Part shown: positions 35,351 through 43,107 of the stretch, one piece after another | Position numbering within the stretch: position 1 is the stretch's first letter | Layout of the letters: the number at the start of each line of letters is the position of its first letter | Program-made: the position numbers and the translations under genes | Notes under the pieces: model-generated | The model's input: only the letters and a program-made list of their open reading frames with translations | Told to the model about the DNA's origin: nothing | Database searches by the model: none | From: Streptococcus cuniculi | GTDB taxonomy: Bacteria > Bacillota > Bacilli > Lactobacillales > Streptococcaceae | Reading direction: 5' to 3' | Assembly (NCBI RefSeq): GCF_004570575.1 | Contig: NZ_SPPD01000006.1 | Span: forward strand, 57,181 to 121,180 | Length of the DNA stretch: 64,000 nucleotides

Positions 35351-36088
35351 CTAGTTGATAATTTCGGTATACACTCCGTAGTAGTCTTTGATCTCGTCTG
35401 AAATATCTTTATCGGTGATAATCGCTGTCAGACGGTCTAATTTTCCAAAGATATATGAATCACTATTCCCAAATTTTGAATGATCTGCTAATAGGTAGGT
35501 CTCCTTGGATTGATTGAGAACCACCGATTGCAAGCGTCCTGCAGTTGGAGAGAAAGTGGTCATGTTTTCATCAGTAATTCCATTTGTTGCAAGGAAAGCG
35601 TAGTCGATTGAGAAATCAGTAATCAGTCGCTCGGCATGCTGTCCATGGAATTCTCCTGTTTTTGCATAAAATTCTCCACCAGTTAGTAGAACGTTTTCAA
35701 AGTGGTTTTCAATTAACCAATTAAATGTAATCAAACTATTAGTGATGATGTGCTTGTGATCATTACGGAGATGTTTTGCCAGAGCAAGAACAGTTGTTCC
35801 AGCTCCTAAGTAGAGAACGCTTTTAGGGAGTATCATATTGGCCGCAAGGACGGCGATATACTCTTTTTCTTTTGTAAAGAGCGTCATCTTTTCATAAGTT
35901 GGTTTGATGCGAATGGCTTTTCGTACACCACCATGTTCTTTGATAATCTTTTGTTCTTTTACGAGCTCATTGATATCACGACGGATGGTCATGACGGAAA
36001 CCCCTAATGATTGAGCGAGTGCTGTGTAAGAAATAATCTCAAATTTATCTGCTAGTGCGAGGATTTCCTTCTGCCGATTGGCTTTCAT
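35351..36088 (-). CDS. DeoR/GlpR-family transcriptional regulator
   Basis: A 245-residue repressor. The winged helix-turn-helix is residues 5-55 (YTALAQSLGVSVMTIRRDIN). The sugar-isomerase-like effector domain includes YLGAGTTVLALAKHL, TNSLITFNWLIE and a LLADHSKFG box that binds a phosphosugar in this family. Divergent from the PTS operon. The 17-bp repeats at 36195 and 36275 are its likely operators. It probably also controls its own gene and the kinase. Confidence 0.9.
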   Translation of the reverse strand: MKANRQKEILALADKFEIISYTALAQSLGVSVMTIRRDINELVKEQKIIKEHGGVRKAIRIKPTYEKMTLFTKEKEYIAVLAANMILPKSVLYLGAGTTVLALAKHLRNDHKHIITNSLITFNWLIENHFENVLLTGGEFYAKTGEFHGQHAERLITDFSIDYAFLATNGITDENMTTFSPTAGRLQSVVLNQSKETYLLADHSKFGNSDSYIFGKLDRLTAIITDKDISDEIKDYYGVYTEIIN

Positions 36089-36194
36089 ATAGTTTCTATT
36101 CCTTTCTTATATTCAGACACTTTAAGACTATCATATCATAAAAAAACTAGATACAAAAACAAATGGTATGGTAGATGTTTTCTCTAAAAAAAAA

Positions 36195-36291
36195 AACAAA
36201 AGTTTAACAAAGAAATCAAAAAACATCATTGAAAGCGTTGACAACATCTAAAAAATAACTTATAATCAAATTATAACAAAAGTTTAACAAA
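36195..36291. promoter_or_regulatory. PTS-operon control region: consensus promoter, cre and paired operators
   Basis: Perfect promoter TTGACA (36238-36243), 17-bp spacer, TATAAT (36261-36266). A CcpA cre site TGAAAGCGTTGACA (36230-36243) overlaps the -35. Identical 17-bp copies of AACAAAAGTTTAACAAA lie at 36195-36211 and 36275-36291, 80 bp apart, bracketing the promoter; likely DeoR-family operators able to loop. A further TTAACAAAA follows. Predicts catabolite repression plus substrate induction. Confidence 0.75.
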
Positions 36292-36314
36292 ATGTTAACA
36301 AAAAGAGGTGAAAA

Positions 36315-36770
36315 ATGTATAAGGATATGTTGCAAGCTGATTTGGTAAAGTTGGATTGTAATGTTTCTAACCATGTTGATCTGTTTCAATTAATTGGAAA
36401 GGAGTTAAAAGAAAAAGGCTATGTAACAGATCAGTATGTGGAGGCGTTATTGGAGAGAGAACAGCAATTTCCAACAGGCCTAAAGACAAAATTTGTCAAT
36501 ATTGCAATTCCTCATACCGATCCGCAGGTGATTGAAAAACCGTTTATTTTTATTGTAAAAAATAGCACCCCCCTCGATATGCTCCAAATGGGAGATAATT
36601 CCGAGATGACGTGTTGCTATTTCATGTTCCTAGGGATCAAAGATCCTACAGGACAGGTAGGTCTACTTGCAAAGCTGATGGAAGTTTTTTCACAGGAAGC
36701 ATTTGTACAGGAATTTGTTCAAACAACAACAGATTTGGACATGTATCAGTTAGTAAATCATTATTTATAA
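36315..36770 (+). CDS. PTS EIIA component, galactitol/fructose-mannitol superfamily
   Basis: A 151-residue cytoplasmic phosphocarrier. The phosphorylated His is in VNIAIPHTDPQV (about residue 76), with the C-terminal helical LAKLMEVFSQEAFVQEF typical of EIIA of the PTS_EIIA_2 fold. First gene of the PTS operon, with ribosome site AAGAGGTG. It receives phosphate from HPr and passes it to the EIIB encoded next, 14 bp downstream. Confidence 0.88.
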   Translation: MYKDMLQADLVKLDCNVSNHVDLFQLIGKELKEKGYVTDQYVEALLEREQQFPTGLKTKFVNIAIPHTDPQVIEKPFIFIVKNSTPLDMLQMGDNSEMTCCYFMFLGIKDPTGQVGLLAKLMEVFSQEAFVQEFVQTTTDLDMYQLVNHYL

Positions 36771-36784
36771 AGGAGTCCATTGTT

Positions 36785-37087
36785 ATGGCTAAAAAACTTA
36801 TTGTCGCATGTGGTAGCGGAGTGGCAACTAGTACTACCATTGCAGAGAAAATTAAATCACGCTTTGAAGATGATAACATTAGCTATCCTGTTGAAGCGGT
36901 TGATTACAAATCAATTTTAAACGAGCTACCTCAAGCAAGTATCTATGTCTACATTGCAAAACCAGAAACAGAAGTTCTGGAAGAAGCAGAGCGTCTAGGT
37001 GTAGCGGTATTTCCGGGTGTACCATTTTTAACTGGTATGGGTGTAGATGGTGTTTATGAAGAAATTGTAGCCGCAACAAAAAAATGA
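36785..37087 (+). CDS. PTS EIIB component, galactitol type
   Basis: A 100-residue GatB-like protein. The phosphocysteine lies in LIVACGSGVATSTTIAEKIK (Cys near residue 9) within a Rossmann-like fold. ATG 36785 follows AAAGGAG; the open frame extends upstream into the EIIA gene but without family resemblance. Transfers phosphate to the incoming sugar bound by EIIC. Confidence 0.88.
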   Translation: MAKKLIVACGSGVATSTTIAEKIKSRFEDDNISYPVEAVDYKSILNELPQASIYVYIAKPETEVLEEAERLGVAVFPGVPFLTGMGVDGVYEEIVAATKK

Positions 37088-37110
37088 TGCGTGGCGAGGA
37101 GTGAAAAATT

Positions 37111-38460
37111 ATGAGTATCTTTAAAGATGTCATTCAATGGATTTTGAATTTAGGATCAGCTATCTTTGTTCCCTTGATTATTCTAGTTTTAGGATTATTG
37201 GTTGGAATGAAAGTTAAAAAAGCATTTATTTCAGCTATTACGCTAGGGGTTGCGTTCACAGGAATGGGCATGATTATTGGATTCATGTCTGGAGCGGTAT
37301 CGCCTGCCTCTGAAGCACTCGCTTTGAATACAGGTATTTCTCTGCCAGCCTTGGACTTGGGTTGGACAGGTGCCGCTAGTATTGTATGGTCTTGGACCTT
37401 TGCCTTCACCTTCTTTGCTGTTCAAATTGCGATTAATATTTTAATGCTCAGCTTTAACTGGACCAAAACATTGAATGTGGATATGTGGAACGTTTGGGGC
37501 AAGGCTCTTACTGGCTACCTCGTATATTATGTGAGTGGAAAATTATGGGCTGGTTTCCTCGTAGCAGCTCTCCAAGTTGTCCTTGAGTTGAAACTTGGTG
37601 ATATGTTCCAAAAACATATTGAAGATTTGACAGGTATTCCAATGGTGACTGTTACACACTGTATGAATTTATCGGCTGTATTCATGTTGCCAGTGAATAA
37701 ATTGATGGATAAAATTCCATTCTTGAATAAAAAAGCAGATACGGACTCTCTCCGTAAGAAGATTGGTATCTTCTCAGAAAACTCTGTGATGGGCTTCATT
37801 ATCGGGGTGTGTCTTGGTTTTGCAGGAGCGTATACTGTCTCTAATTCCTTGAATCTAGGGATTCAGGTTGCAACAGCGATGGCCCTCTTCCCAATGGTCA
37901 GCAAGTTGTTTATGCAATCTCTCTCACCACTTGCGGATGCCATGTCTGAATTTATGAAAAAACGCTTTAATGACCGTGAAGTGTATATCGGAATGGACTG
38001 GCCGCTACTCGCGGGTCGTTCAGAAGTTTGGGTAACTCTTATCTTGATGGTACCATTCTTCATTGGTTATTCGTTGATTTTACCGGGGAATACGGTATTA
38101 CCAATTGCAGGTGTATTAAACTATTCTATCGCAGTCGGCGGACTTTTGCTGACCGGTGGTAATTTGGCACGGATGATGATTTTAGGTGTTATCTACCTAC
38201 CACTCTATCTTTACAGTGCAACATACTTTGCACCGATTTTAACAGGTCTCGCAAACCAGACTGGCGCTGTTGATGTAGAAAAAGGGAAATTGATTACTTG
38301 GTCTACGATTGAAGCACCAGAACTGCGGATATTATTTGCCGAAACCTTTAATGCCAATGTGCTTGCGATTGGAGGGGCGGTGTTATTCCTTGTCTTGTTC
38401 GTATGGTTGTATAAAACAATGATGCAACAAGAAGTACCGTCAAAACGTTATGAAAACTAA
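37111..38460 (+). CDS. PTS EIIC component, galactitol (GatC) family
   Basis: A 449-residue membrane permease with about nine to eleven hydrophobic helices. It shows GatC-family signatures such as VTHCMNLSAVFMLPVNKLMD and FGGAY-like turns (GFIIGVCLGFAGAYTVSNSL). Imports and phosphorylates a sugar or polyol together with the two preceding proteins. The family transports galactitol but also other substrates; here the downstream aldolases argue for a product cleaved between C3 and C4. Its end overlaps the next gene by 11 bp. Confidence 0.88.
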   Translation: MSIFKDVIQWILNLGSAIFVPLIILVLGLLVGMKVKKAFISAITLGVAFTGMGMIIGFMSGAVSPASEALALNTGISLPALDLGWTGAASIVWSWTFAFTFFAVQIAINILMLSFNWTKTLNVDMWNVWGKALTGYLVYYVSGKLWAGFLVAALQVVLELKLGDMFQKHIEDLTGIPMVTVTHCMNLSAVFMLPVNKLMDKIPFLNKKADTDSLRKKIGIFSENSVMGFIIGVCLGFAGAYTVSNSLNLGIQVATAMALFPMVSKLFMQSLSPLADAMSEFMKKRFNDREVYIGMDWPLLAGRSEVWVTLILMVPFFIGYSLILPGNTVLPIAGVLNYSIAVGGLLLTGGNLARMMILGVIYLPLYLYSATYFAPILTGLANQTGAVDVEKGKLITWSTIEAPELRILFAETFNANVLAIGGAVLFLVLFVWLYKTMMQQEVPSKRYEN

Positions 38461-38692
38461 AAAAGCCTTTTGGCTAATGCTATTGTTGGTTGCTGTCATC
38501 TTGTTCTTGCTTGGTCTCAATACGGGCTACTATCTCTATAATCTCGTGGCGATTGTGCTAAGTTTTATCGTCTATCGCAAAGGATACGATGAATTATTTA
38601 AAGAATATGATGACAGTCAAAAAGAAAAACGTGAAACAGCAGAAAAAATTTATGCTGCCTTACGCCAAGGAAAAAAGAAAGGGGAAGAGTAG
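38450..38692 (+). CDS. Small two-helix membrane protein within the PTS operon
   Basis: An 80-residue protein: two adjacent hydrophobic helices (AFWLMLLLVAVILFLLGL and YYLYNLVAIVLSFIVY) followed by a charged helical tail (DELFKEYDDSQKEKRETAEK). It overlaps gatC by 11 bp and abuts the aldolase start (TAGATG), so it is firmly part of the operon. I recognise no family. Its tight coupling suggests a helper subunit of the permease, which is inference. Confidence 0.7.
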   Translation: MKTKKAFWLMLLLVAVILFLLGLNTGYYLYNLVAIVLSFIVYRKGYDELFKEYDDSQKEKRETAEKIYAALRQGKKKGEE

Positions 38693-39445
38693 ATGACGAG
38701 TGGAAAAATTCTATTTTCAGAAGAAAGAAAGGCTCTCGCAGATGCGGTATATTTAACATATCACCGTAAGAATACAAATACAGCTGGAGGGAATTTCTCC
38801 TTCAAAACAGTTGATAAAAATGGTAAGGAATACATTATCATGACACCGTCAATGATGTCAGAGGCTTACCATGGAAAGATTAGTCCATCACAAGTCTTAG
38901 TTGTGGATTATGATACAGAGGAAGTCGTTGCTGGTGAAGGGAAAGTAACGCGTGAGATTAACATGCACTTTGCTTGCTATCGTACAAATCCTGACATCAA
39001 ATGTGTTTTCCATGCGCATGCACCAAATGCGATGTTCTGGGCAACGAGCCATCTGGACATGCCAAATGTGACAGAGTCAACGCAGAAAGTAGAATATATC
39101 AAGGTCTTGGATTTTGCTCCAAATACGACACCTGAATTAGCAGAAATTGTCCGCCAAGAGTTGTTGCAGTCAGATGGCAAACTGCCGAAAGAATACCTGC
39201 TCGATAGCCATGGGGTATTGATTTTAACGCCAGGTGCTGATGGAGAAGAGGCTTTAAACAAAGCTCTTCAAATTCTTGATACAGTCGAGTGGAATGCAGA
39301 AATAGCATATAAACAGACCATTTTCCAAAAATTAGGTATTTTGGATGGCTACTATTCAAAAGGCCGTAAAATCGGAACCATTGATGATTTAATTCATCAC
39401 AGACCGATTTGGAATCAGATTGAACAAGATGAAGGATATGAATAA
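38693..39445 (+). CDS. Class II aldolase/adducin family protein (FucA/AraD-like)
   Basis: A 250-residue zinc aldolase. The N-terminal YHRKNTNTAGGNFSFK supplies the phosphate-binding glycines, the catalytic acid is in TREINMHFACY, and zinc ligands are in FHAHAPNAMFW plus a third His in LLDSHGVLIL. Family members cleave fuculose-1-phosphate or epimerise ribulose-5-phosphate; which applies here is not determinable. It is fused tightly to the PTS operon and precedes a second, RhaD-like, aldolase. Confidence 0.82.
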   Translation: MTSGKILFSEERKALADAVYLTYHRKNTNTAGGNFSFKTVDKNGKEYIIMTPSMMSEAYHGKISPSQVLVVDYDTEEVVAGEGKVTREINMHFACYRTNPDIKCVFHAHAPNAMFWATSHLDMPNVTESTQKVEYIKVLDFAPNTTPELAEIVRQELLQSDGKLPKEYLLDSHGVLILTPGADGEEALNKALQILDTVEWNAEIAYKQTIFQKLGILDGYYSKGRKIGTIDDLIHHRPIWNQIEQDEGYE

Positions 39446-39458
39446 GTAGACATGAGAG

Positions 39459-39490
39459 GGAGAGGCTGGGAGAAAGACCAGTCTCCTTTT
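39459..39490 (+). terminator. Intercistronic hairpin between the two aldolase genes
   Basis: GGAGAGGCTGG / CCAGTCTCC followed by TTTTGG; may reduce transcription into the rhaD-like gene. Confidence 0.5.
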
Positions 39491-39522
39491 GGTTGTAAAT
39501 AAGCATAGAGGAGACAGTTGAT

Positions 39523-40338
39523 ATGAAACAGTTTGAGCATTCTCAGGTAGTCCAAGAACTTTGTATGATAACGTATGATATGTGGCGCAATGGTTGGGAT
39601 GAATATAATGGTGGAAACGTCAGTTATTTGCTCTCAGAAGATGAGGTAGGTGAACTGCAAGAGGCAGCACCTCGGGTCAAGGTAGAAGTCGAAGCGATTC
39701 CAGAGAGCCTTGTTGGACGGTGTTTGTTGATTACAGCGTCGGGAAGCCATTTTAGGACCTTAAAGGATCATGTAAAAAGAGATACAGGAGTTGTACGGAT
39801 TGTAACAAATGGGTATGAAGTTCTTTGGGGATTTGAGGAAAATCGCAAACCTACGAGTGAATTTTATATGCACATCTTGGCGCATGCAAAACGCTTGTCA
39901 ATCAACCCCCACCATCGAGTGGTGGTGCATAATCACGCGACGAATATCGTGCTGTATTCCCTCTTAAATGAGGTGACGAGTCAATCGTTGACGCTTGATT
40001 TGTGGTCGGTGTTAACAGAGTCAATCGTTGTTTTTCCAGATGGGATTGCGGTGTTACCATGGGAAGTGCCTGGTACGCACCAGATTGGATTGGATACGGC
40101 GGAGGAATTGGCGGAGCACCGCATTGTCGTATGGGCCAAACATGGCGTCTTATCGACAGGGGTTGATTATCAAGATTGCTTTGGCTTGATTGAAACAGCC
40201 GATAAGGCAGCAAAACTGGCCCTAGATTTGCAACGGATTAGTGGAAAACCAATCGCAGAAAACAACGTCCTATCAAAGGATAACCTCAGAGCAGTCTGTC
40301 AGGCTCTGAAAGTGAAAGGAAAATATTTAGAGGAGTAA
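39523..40338 (+). CDS. rhaD: Rhamnulose-1-phosphate aldolase-like protein
   Basis: A 271-residue protein, close to the 274 of E. coli RhaD. It shares MWRNGWDEYNGGNVSYLL (glycine phosphate loop), LITASGSHFRTL, PTSEFYMHI with the catalytic Glu, zinc ligands in VVHNHATNIV and AKHGVLSTG, and the VVFPDGIAVLPWEVPGT stretch. RhaD cleaves L-rhamnulose-1-phosphate to DHAP and L-lactaldehyde. No rhamnose isomerase or kinase (RhaA/RhaB) is present, so a different ketose phosphate made by the PTS is probable. Confidence 0.82.
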   Translation: MKQFEHSQVVQELCMITYDMWRNGWDEYNGGNVSYLLSEDEVGELQEAAPRVKVEVEAIPESLVGRCLLITASGSHFRTLKDHVKRDTGVVRIVTNGYEVLWGFEENRKPTSEFYMHILAHAKRLSINPHHRVVVHNHATNIVLYSLLNEVTSQSLTLDLWSVLTESIVVFPDGIAVLPWEVPGTHQIGLDTAEELAEHRIVVWAKHGVLSTGVDYQDCFGLIETADKAAKLALDLQRISGKPIAENNVLSKDNLRAVCQALKVKGKYLEE

Positions 40339-40341
40339 AAA

Positions 40342-40445
40342 GGGAGTGGGACAGAAATCGATAACTCGTAAGAGTTTGATTTCGTTGTCCCACCCCGACA
40401 ACTACTGCGTCAACCTGTTAAATCTATAAAACGTAACGAGGTAAG
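40342..40445. repeat. Dispersed repeats, right flank of sugar cassette
   Basis: Starts GGGAGTGGGACA with a returning TGTCCCAC arm (large hairpin), followed directly by the 49-bp repeat c (40397-40445; GACAACTACTGCG...AACGAGGTAAG). Same order and orientation as at 34074-34343. Confidence 0.75.
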
Positions 40446-40472
40446 GAACATATATATGTTCCTTACCTCGTT
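40435..40472. terminator. Perfect 38-bp palindromic terminator
   Basis: AACGAGGTAAGGAACATAT followed by its exact complement, then TTTTTG. The left arm is the end of repeat c. It terminates the plus-strand PTS operon and the minus-strand gshAB. Confidence 0.88.
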
Positions 40473-40480
40473 TTTGTTCG

Positions 40481-42736
40481 TCAATCCGCTATCTCAGGAA
40501 ATAGCTTAGCGATAATTTTAGGAGTGAGTGCCTGTCCGGGACCTTCATAGCAGTAGGTGTGCATGTACATGGACGGATTGAAGTTGAGCTCGATGCAGGT
40601 GCAATTCGGAGTTTCCTTGCTAGACGGTAAGGTCGGATCTGGAATAATCAGGTCAACCCCGCAGACCCAAGCTCCAATAGACGTCGCCATATCGGCTGCC
40701 AGTTGTTTGTAACTCTCTTCCATCTGAGCTGTCACATCAATTGAGTCACCACCCGTTGAGATATTAGAGTTACCGCGCAATTCTGCTTTTTGTCCTACTT
40801 CTAAAATGGTTTCGGGACGGTAGCCCTGCTGGTCTAACATCAGTAGTTCGATATCGCCTAGATGAATGATTTCAAGTGGAGAACGGTGGTCGCGTCCACG
40901 CAGTGGATCTTGGTTTTTCAGATCCACCAATTCTGCAATCGTATGAATTCCATCTCCCACCACGTTTGCAGCGACACGTAGCAGCACAGCCTCGCATCTT
41001 CCATCTAGGACAAAGAAGCGGTATTCAGTGCCTGCTATAAATTCTTCAACTAAGATTTGTGTGTCTTCTAAAAAGGCGATGTCTAGAGCTTTTTCGTAAT
41101 CTGTCAGACTGGCACCATCTTGGAAAATGGAAATACCAAGCCCAAAGTTGGTTGATTTTGGTTTAACCACAATGGCACGCTTTTCAATCTGTCCATAGTA
41201 GCGTAGGGCTGCGGACTTGCTTGAAAATTCAGCACCTGCTGGTACAGGAAATCCTGCTCTTGCAAGGATTTTTTTCGTGACCGTCTTATTGGCCATGGCA
41301 AGGGGAACCACGTAGTTGTCTTTGGAGGTCATGTTGCCATTTTTTACATATTCGACATGGTCCTTGTGCCAGAGTTTGAGAAATTGGTCTTCTTCGTCGA
41401 GAATCTCAAGATGAACTCCTTTTTGAATGGCATCGAACATGAGCATCTGGGTCGAGAGTTCCATCTCTTCGTAGCCCTTGAGGGCATAGGGGGCTCTCCA
41501 AGCATGGCTATGAAAATTTTGTCCCTGCATGCGGCCAAATTCCTGAAGCGATTGATCTTTGATCTGGCGGACTAATTGTCCTGATAGGGTCAACTCAGGC
41601 TGGACAAGCTGTTGTTTAACCGTATCGACCAAATCTTGGTAATACTCTTCCAGTTGGAAATGGGAGGCGACAGCTTCCATAGCGTCAAGAATGGTCTGCG
41701 CATCCGCTTCTGCGGGTAGTGGGGTGAGTGGATGGGTTAGGGCAATTTGGTTGTTGAGCTCTGCGGCCGTTTTGAGCGTTTCGTCTACCTGCTCAGGGCT
41801 ATCGATCCAAAGTAGAGCAAGGGCAAAGAGATGCACGGTATCCAAGGTTTCTTGACTGATAGCAAGAGTATCAAAAGGATTTAGATCAAAACAGCGAAAT
41901 TCTAAGTAGCGGATTCCCTCGGTCAGATAATCCCGATTGTGCTTGTGGCCACGCAAGCGAACAGCTGAGTAAAATTCTTTCTCGGCAGAGAGGTCGCCCG
42001 TTGCAACATGATGCTCGATATCACGAACATAGCTTGCCAAGTCCGAAAAAGACACGTGGATAGTAGAAGCATTGACATAGCCATAGGAACTATTGCGAAG
42101 AGAGCGGACAGGATGTTTCAAGTCCTCTTTTAAAAATCCTGTTTCAGCAACAGGGCTTGCGCCGTATAGGTAGGTCAAAAACCAGCGATAGCGTAAGAAT
42201 TGTTGAGCTAGCTTGAGGTAGAGGTCGTTGGTAAAGGCAAGCAGAGAGCTGTAGTTACTCGTCTCAAATAACTGCTGGATCAAATCAGTTCCTAGCTCCA
42301 TATTATAATGAATACCAGACATAGACTGGAGGAGTTTGCCGTAGCGTTGTCCTAGACCTTGTCGATATTGGTACTCAAAAGCATCGTCTAACTGGGCGAT
42401 GCGGATATCCTCTTCACTCGCTTTCGGGGGCATTGAAAGTGGCCAAAGGTACTCGTCTGTCTCCATGGAGCGGTAGGCGACGTCGGTAATAGCTCCCAGT
42501 ACCCGTCTGGCTTCCTTTGTAGAGTTGCTCACAGGGGTAATCAACTCCAATTGGGACTCGCTATAGTCGGTCTGAATGTAGGGATGAAAATTGCGAGAGC
42601 CTAGCTTTTTGGGGTGCGGGGTTTGTGCGATGTGATGGGCTGCATTCATGCGTAGTGATTCGCGTTCTAATCCAAAACGGGCTTGCAGAATGGGGAGATT
42701 TTGTGGTGCTTGCTGGAGTAAATAATTCATCGTCAT
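40481..42736 (-). CDS. gshAB: Bifunctional glutamate-cysteine ligase/glutathione synthetase
   Basis: Makes glutathione from Glu, Cys and Gly in one polypeptide; 751 residues from ATG 42736, matching the roughly 750 of the streptococcal fusion. The N-terminal ligase half has FGLERESLRMN, RYLEFRCFDLNPFD and DYSESQLELITP. The C-terminal half is an ATP-grasp domain (VVKPKSTNFGLGISIFQDGA, ILVEEFIAGTEYRFFVLDG, CTCIELNFNPSMYMHTYCYE). ATG 42736 is chosen because GAGGAAA precedes it; the frame stays open upstream to 42922 but with unrelated sequence. Confidence 0.95.
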   Translation of the reverse strand: MTMNYLLQQAPQNLPILQARFGLERESLRMNAAHHIAQTPHPKKLGSRNFHPYIQTDYSESQLELITPVSNSTKEARRVLGAITDVAYRSMETDEYLWPLSMPPKASEEDIRIAQLDDAFEYQYRQGLGQRYGKLLQSMSGIHYNMELGTDLIQQLFETSNYSSLLAFTNDLYLKLAQQFLRYRWFLTYLYGASPVAETGFLKEDLKHPVRSLRNSSYGYVNASTIHVSFSDLASYVRDIEHHVATGDLSAEKEFYSAVRLRGHKHNRDYLTEGIRYLEFRCFDLNPFDTLAISQETLDTVHLFALALLWIDSPEQVDETLKTAAELNNQIALTHPLTPLPAEADAQTILDAMEAVASHFQLEEYYQDLVDTVKQQLVQPELTLSGQLVRQIKDQSLQEFGRMQGQNFHSHAWRAPYALKGYEEMELSTQMLMFDAIQKGVHLEILDEEDQFLKLWHKDHVEYVKNGNMTSKDNYVVPLAMANKTVTKKILARAGFPVPAGAEFSSKSAALRYYGQIEKRAIVVKPKSTNFGLGISIFQDGASLTDYEKALDIAFLEDTQILVEEFIAGTEYRFFVLDGRCEAVLLRVAANVVGDGIHTIAELVDLKNQDPLRGRDHRSPLEIIHLGDIELLMLDQQGYRPETILEVGQKAELRGNSNISTGGDSIDVTAQMEESYKQLAADMATSIGAWVCGVDLIIPDPTLPSSKETPNCTCIELNFNPSMYMHTYCYEGPGQALTPKIIAKLFPEIAD

Positions 42737-42866
42737 AGATTGTTTCCTCGTCATTTCTACTAGTAATATTGTAGCGATTTTAGCGAGGAAAAACAAATTT
42801 CTGCTACGTTTTACGTGCTTTCCTGGGTCTGAAATATCAGATAGTAGAAACTTTTTCTTGAAACAT

Positions 42867-42875
42867 GGTATAATA
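42867..42875 (+). promoter_or_regulatory. Extended -10 promoter for the mevalonate operon
   Basis: TGGTATAAT (TGn-TATAAT) on plus, about 230 bp before mvaK1, with no good -35 hexamer. Would give a long structured leader. Confidence 0.5.
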
Positions 42876-42908
42876 TAAGTTGCAGAATACTCTATAAATT
42901 TCAAAATC

Positions 42909-43060
42909 TGACTAGCTTTCACAATTGAGAATTGTGAAAGGCTGGAGATAAGGCTAGTCTTGCTAGCCTCCTCAAAACCGCAGGTCGTTGAAATAGTTGA
43001 GAACTATTTCAAGTTGGAAATAAGAAAAGTACCTACTTTTCTCAACCGTTCAGCAAGGTG
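42909..43060. repeat. Tandem GAG-loop hairpins in the mvaK1 leader
   Basis: Hairpin 1 has arms CTTTCACAATT and AATTGTGAAAG around GAG, followed by GCTGGAGATAAGG. Hairpin 2 has arms GAAATAGTT and AACTATTTC around GAG, followed by AAGTTGGAAATAAG. A third stem AAAAGTA/TACTTTT comes next. The unit (hairpin with GAG loop, then TTGGAAATAAG-like tail) recurs at 34185-34234. The rest of 42737-43107 carries no gene. Confidence 0.65.
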
Positions 43061-43107
43061 AACGAAGGATGTCAGATGTTGATTTTTGACGAGTATAAGG
43101 AGAGATC

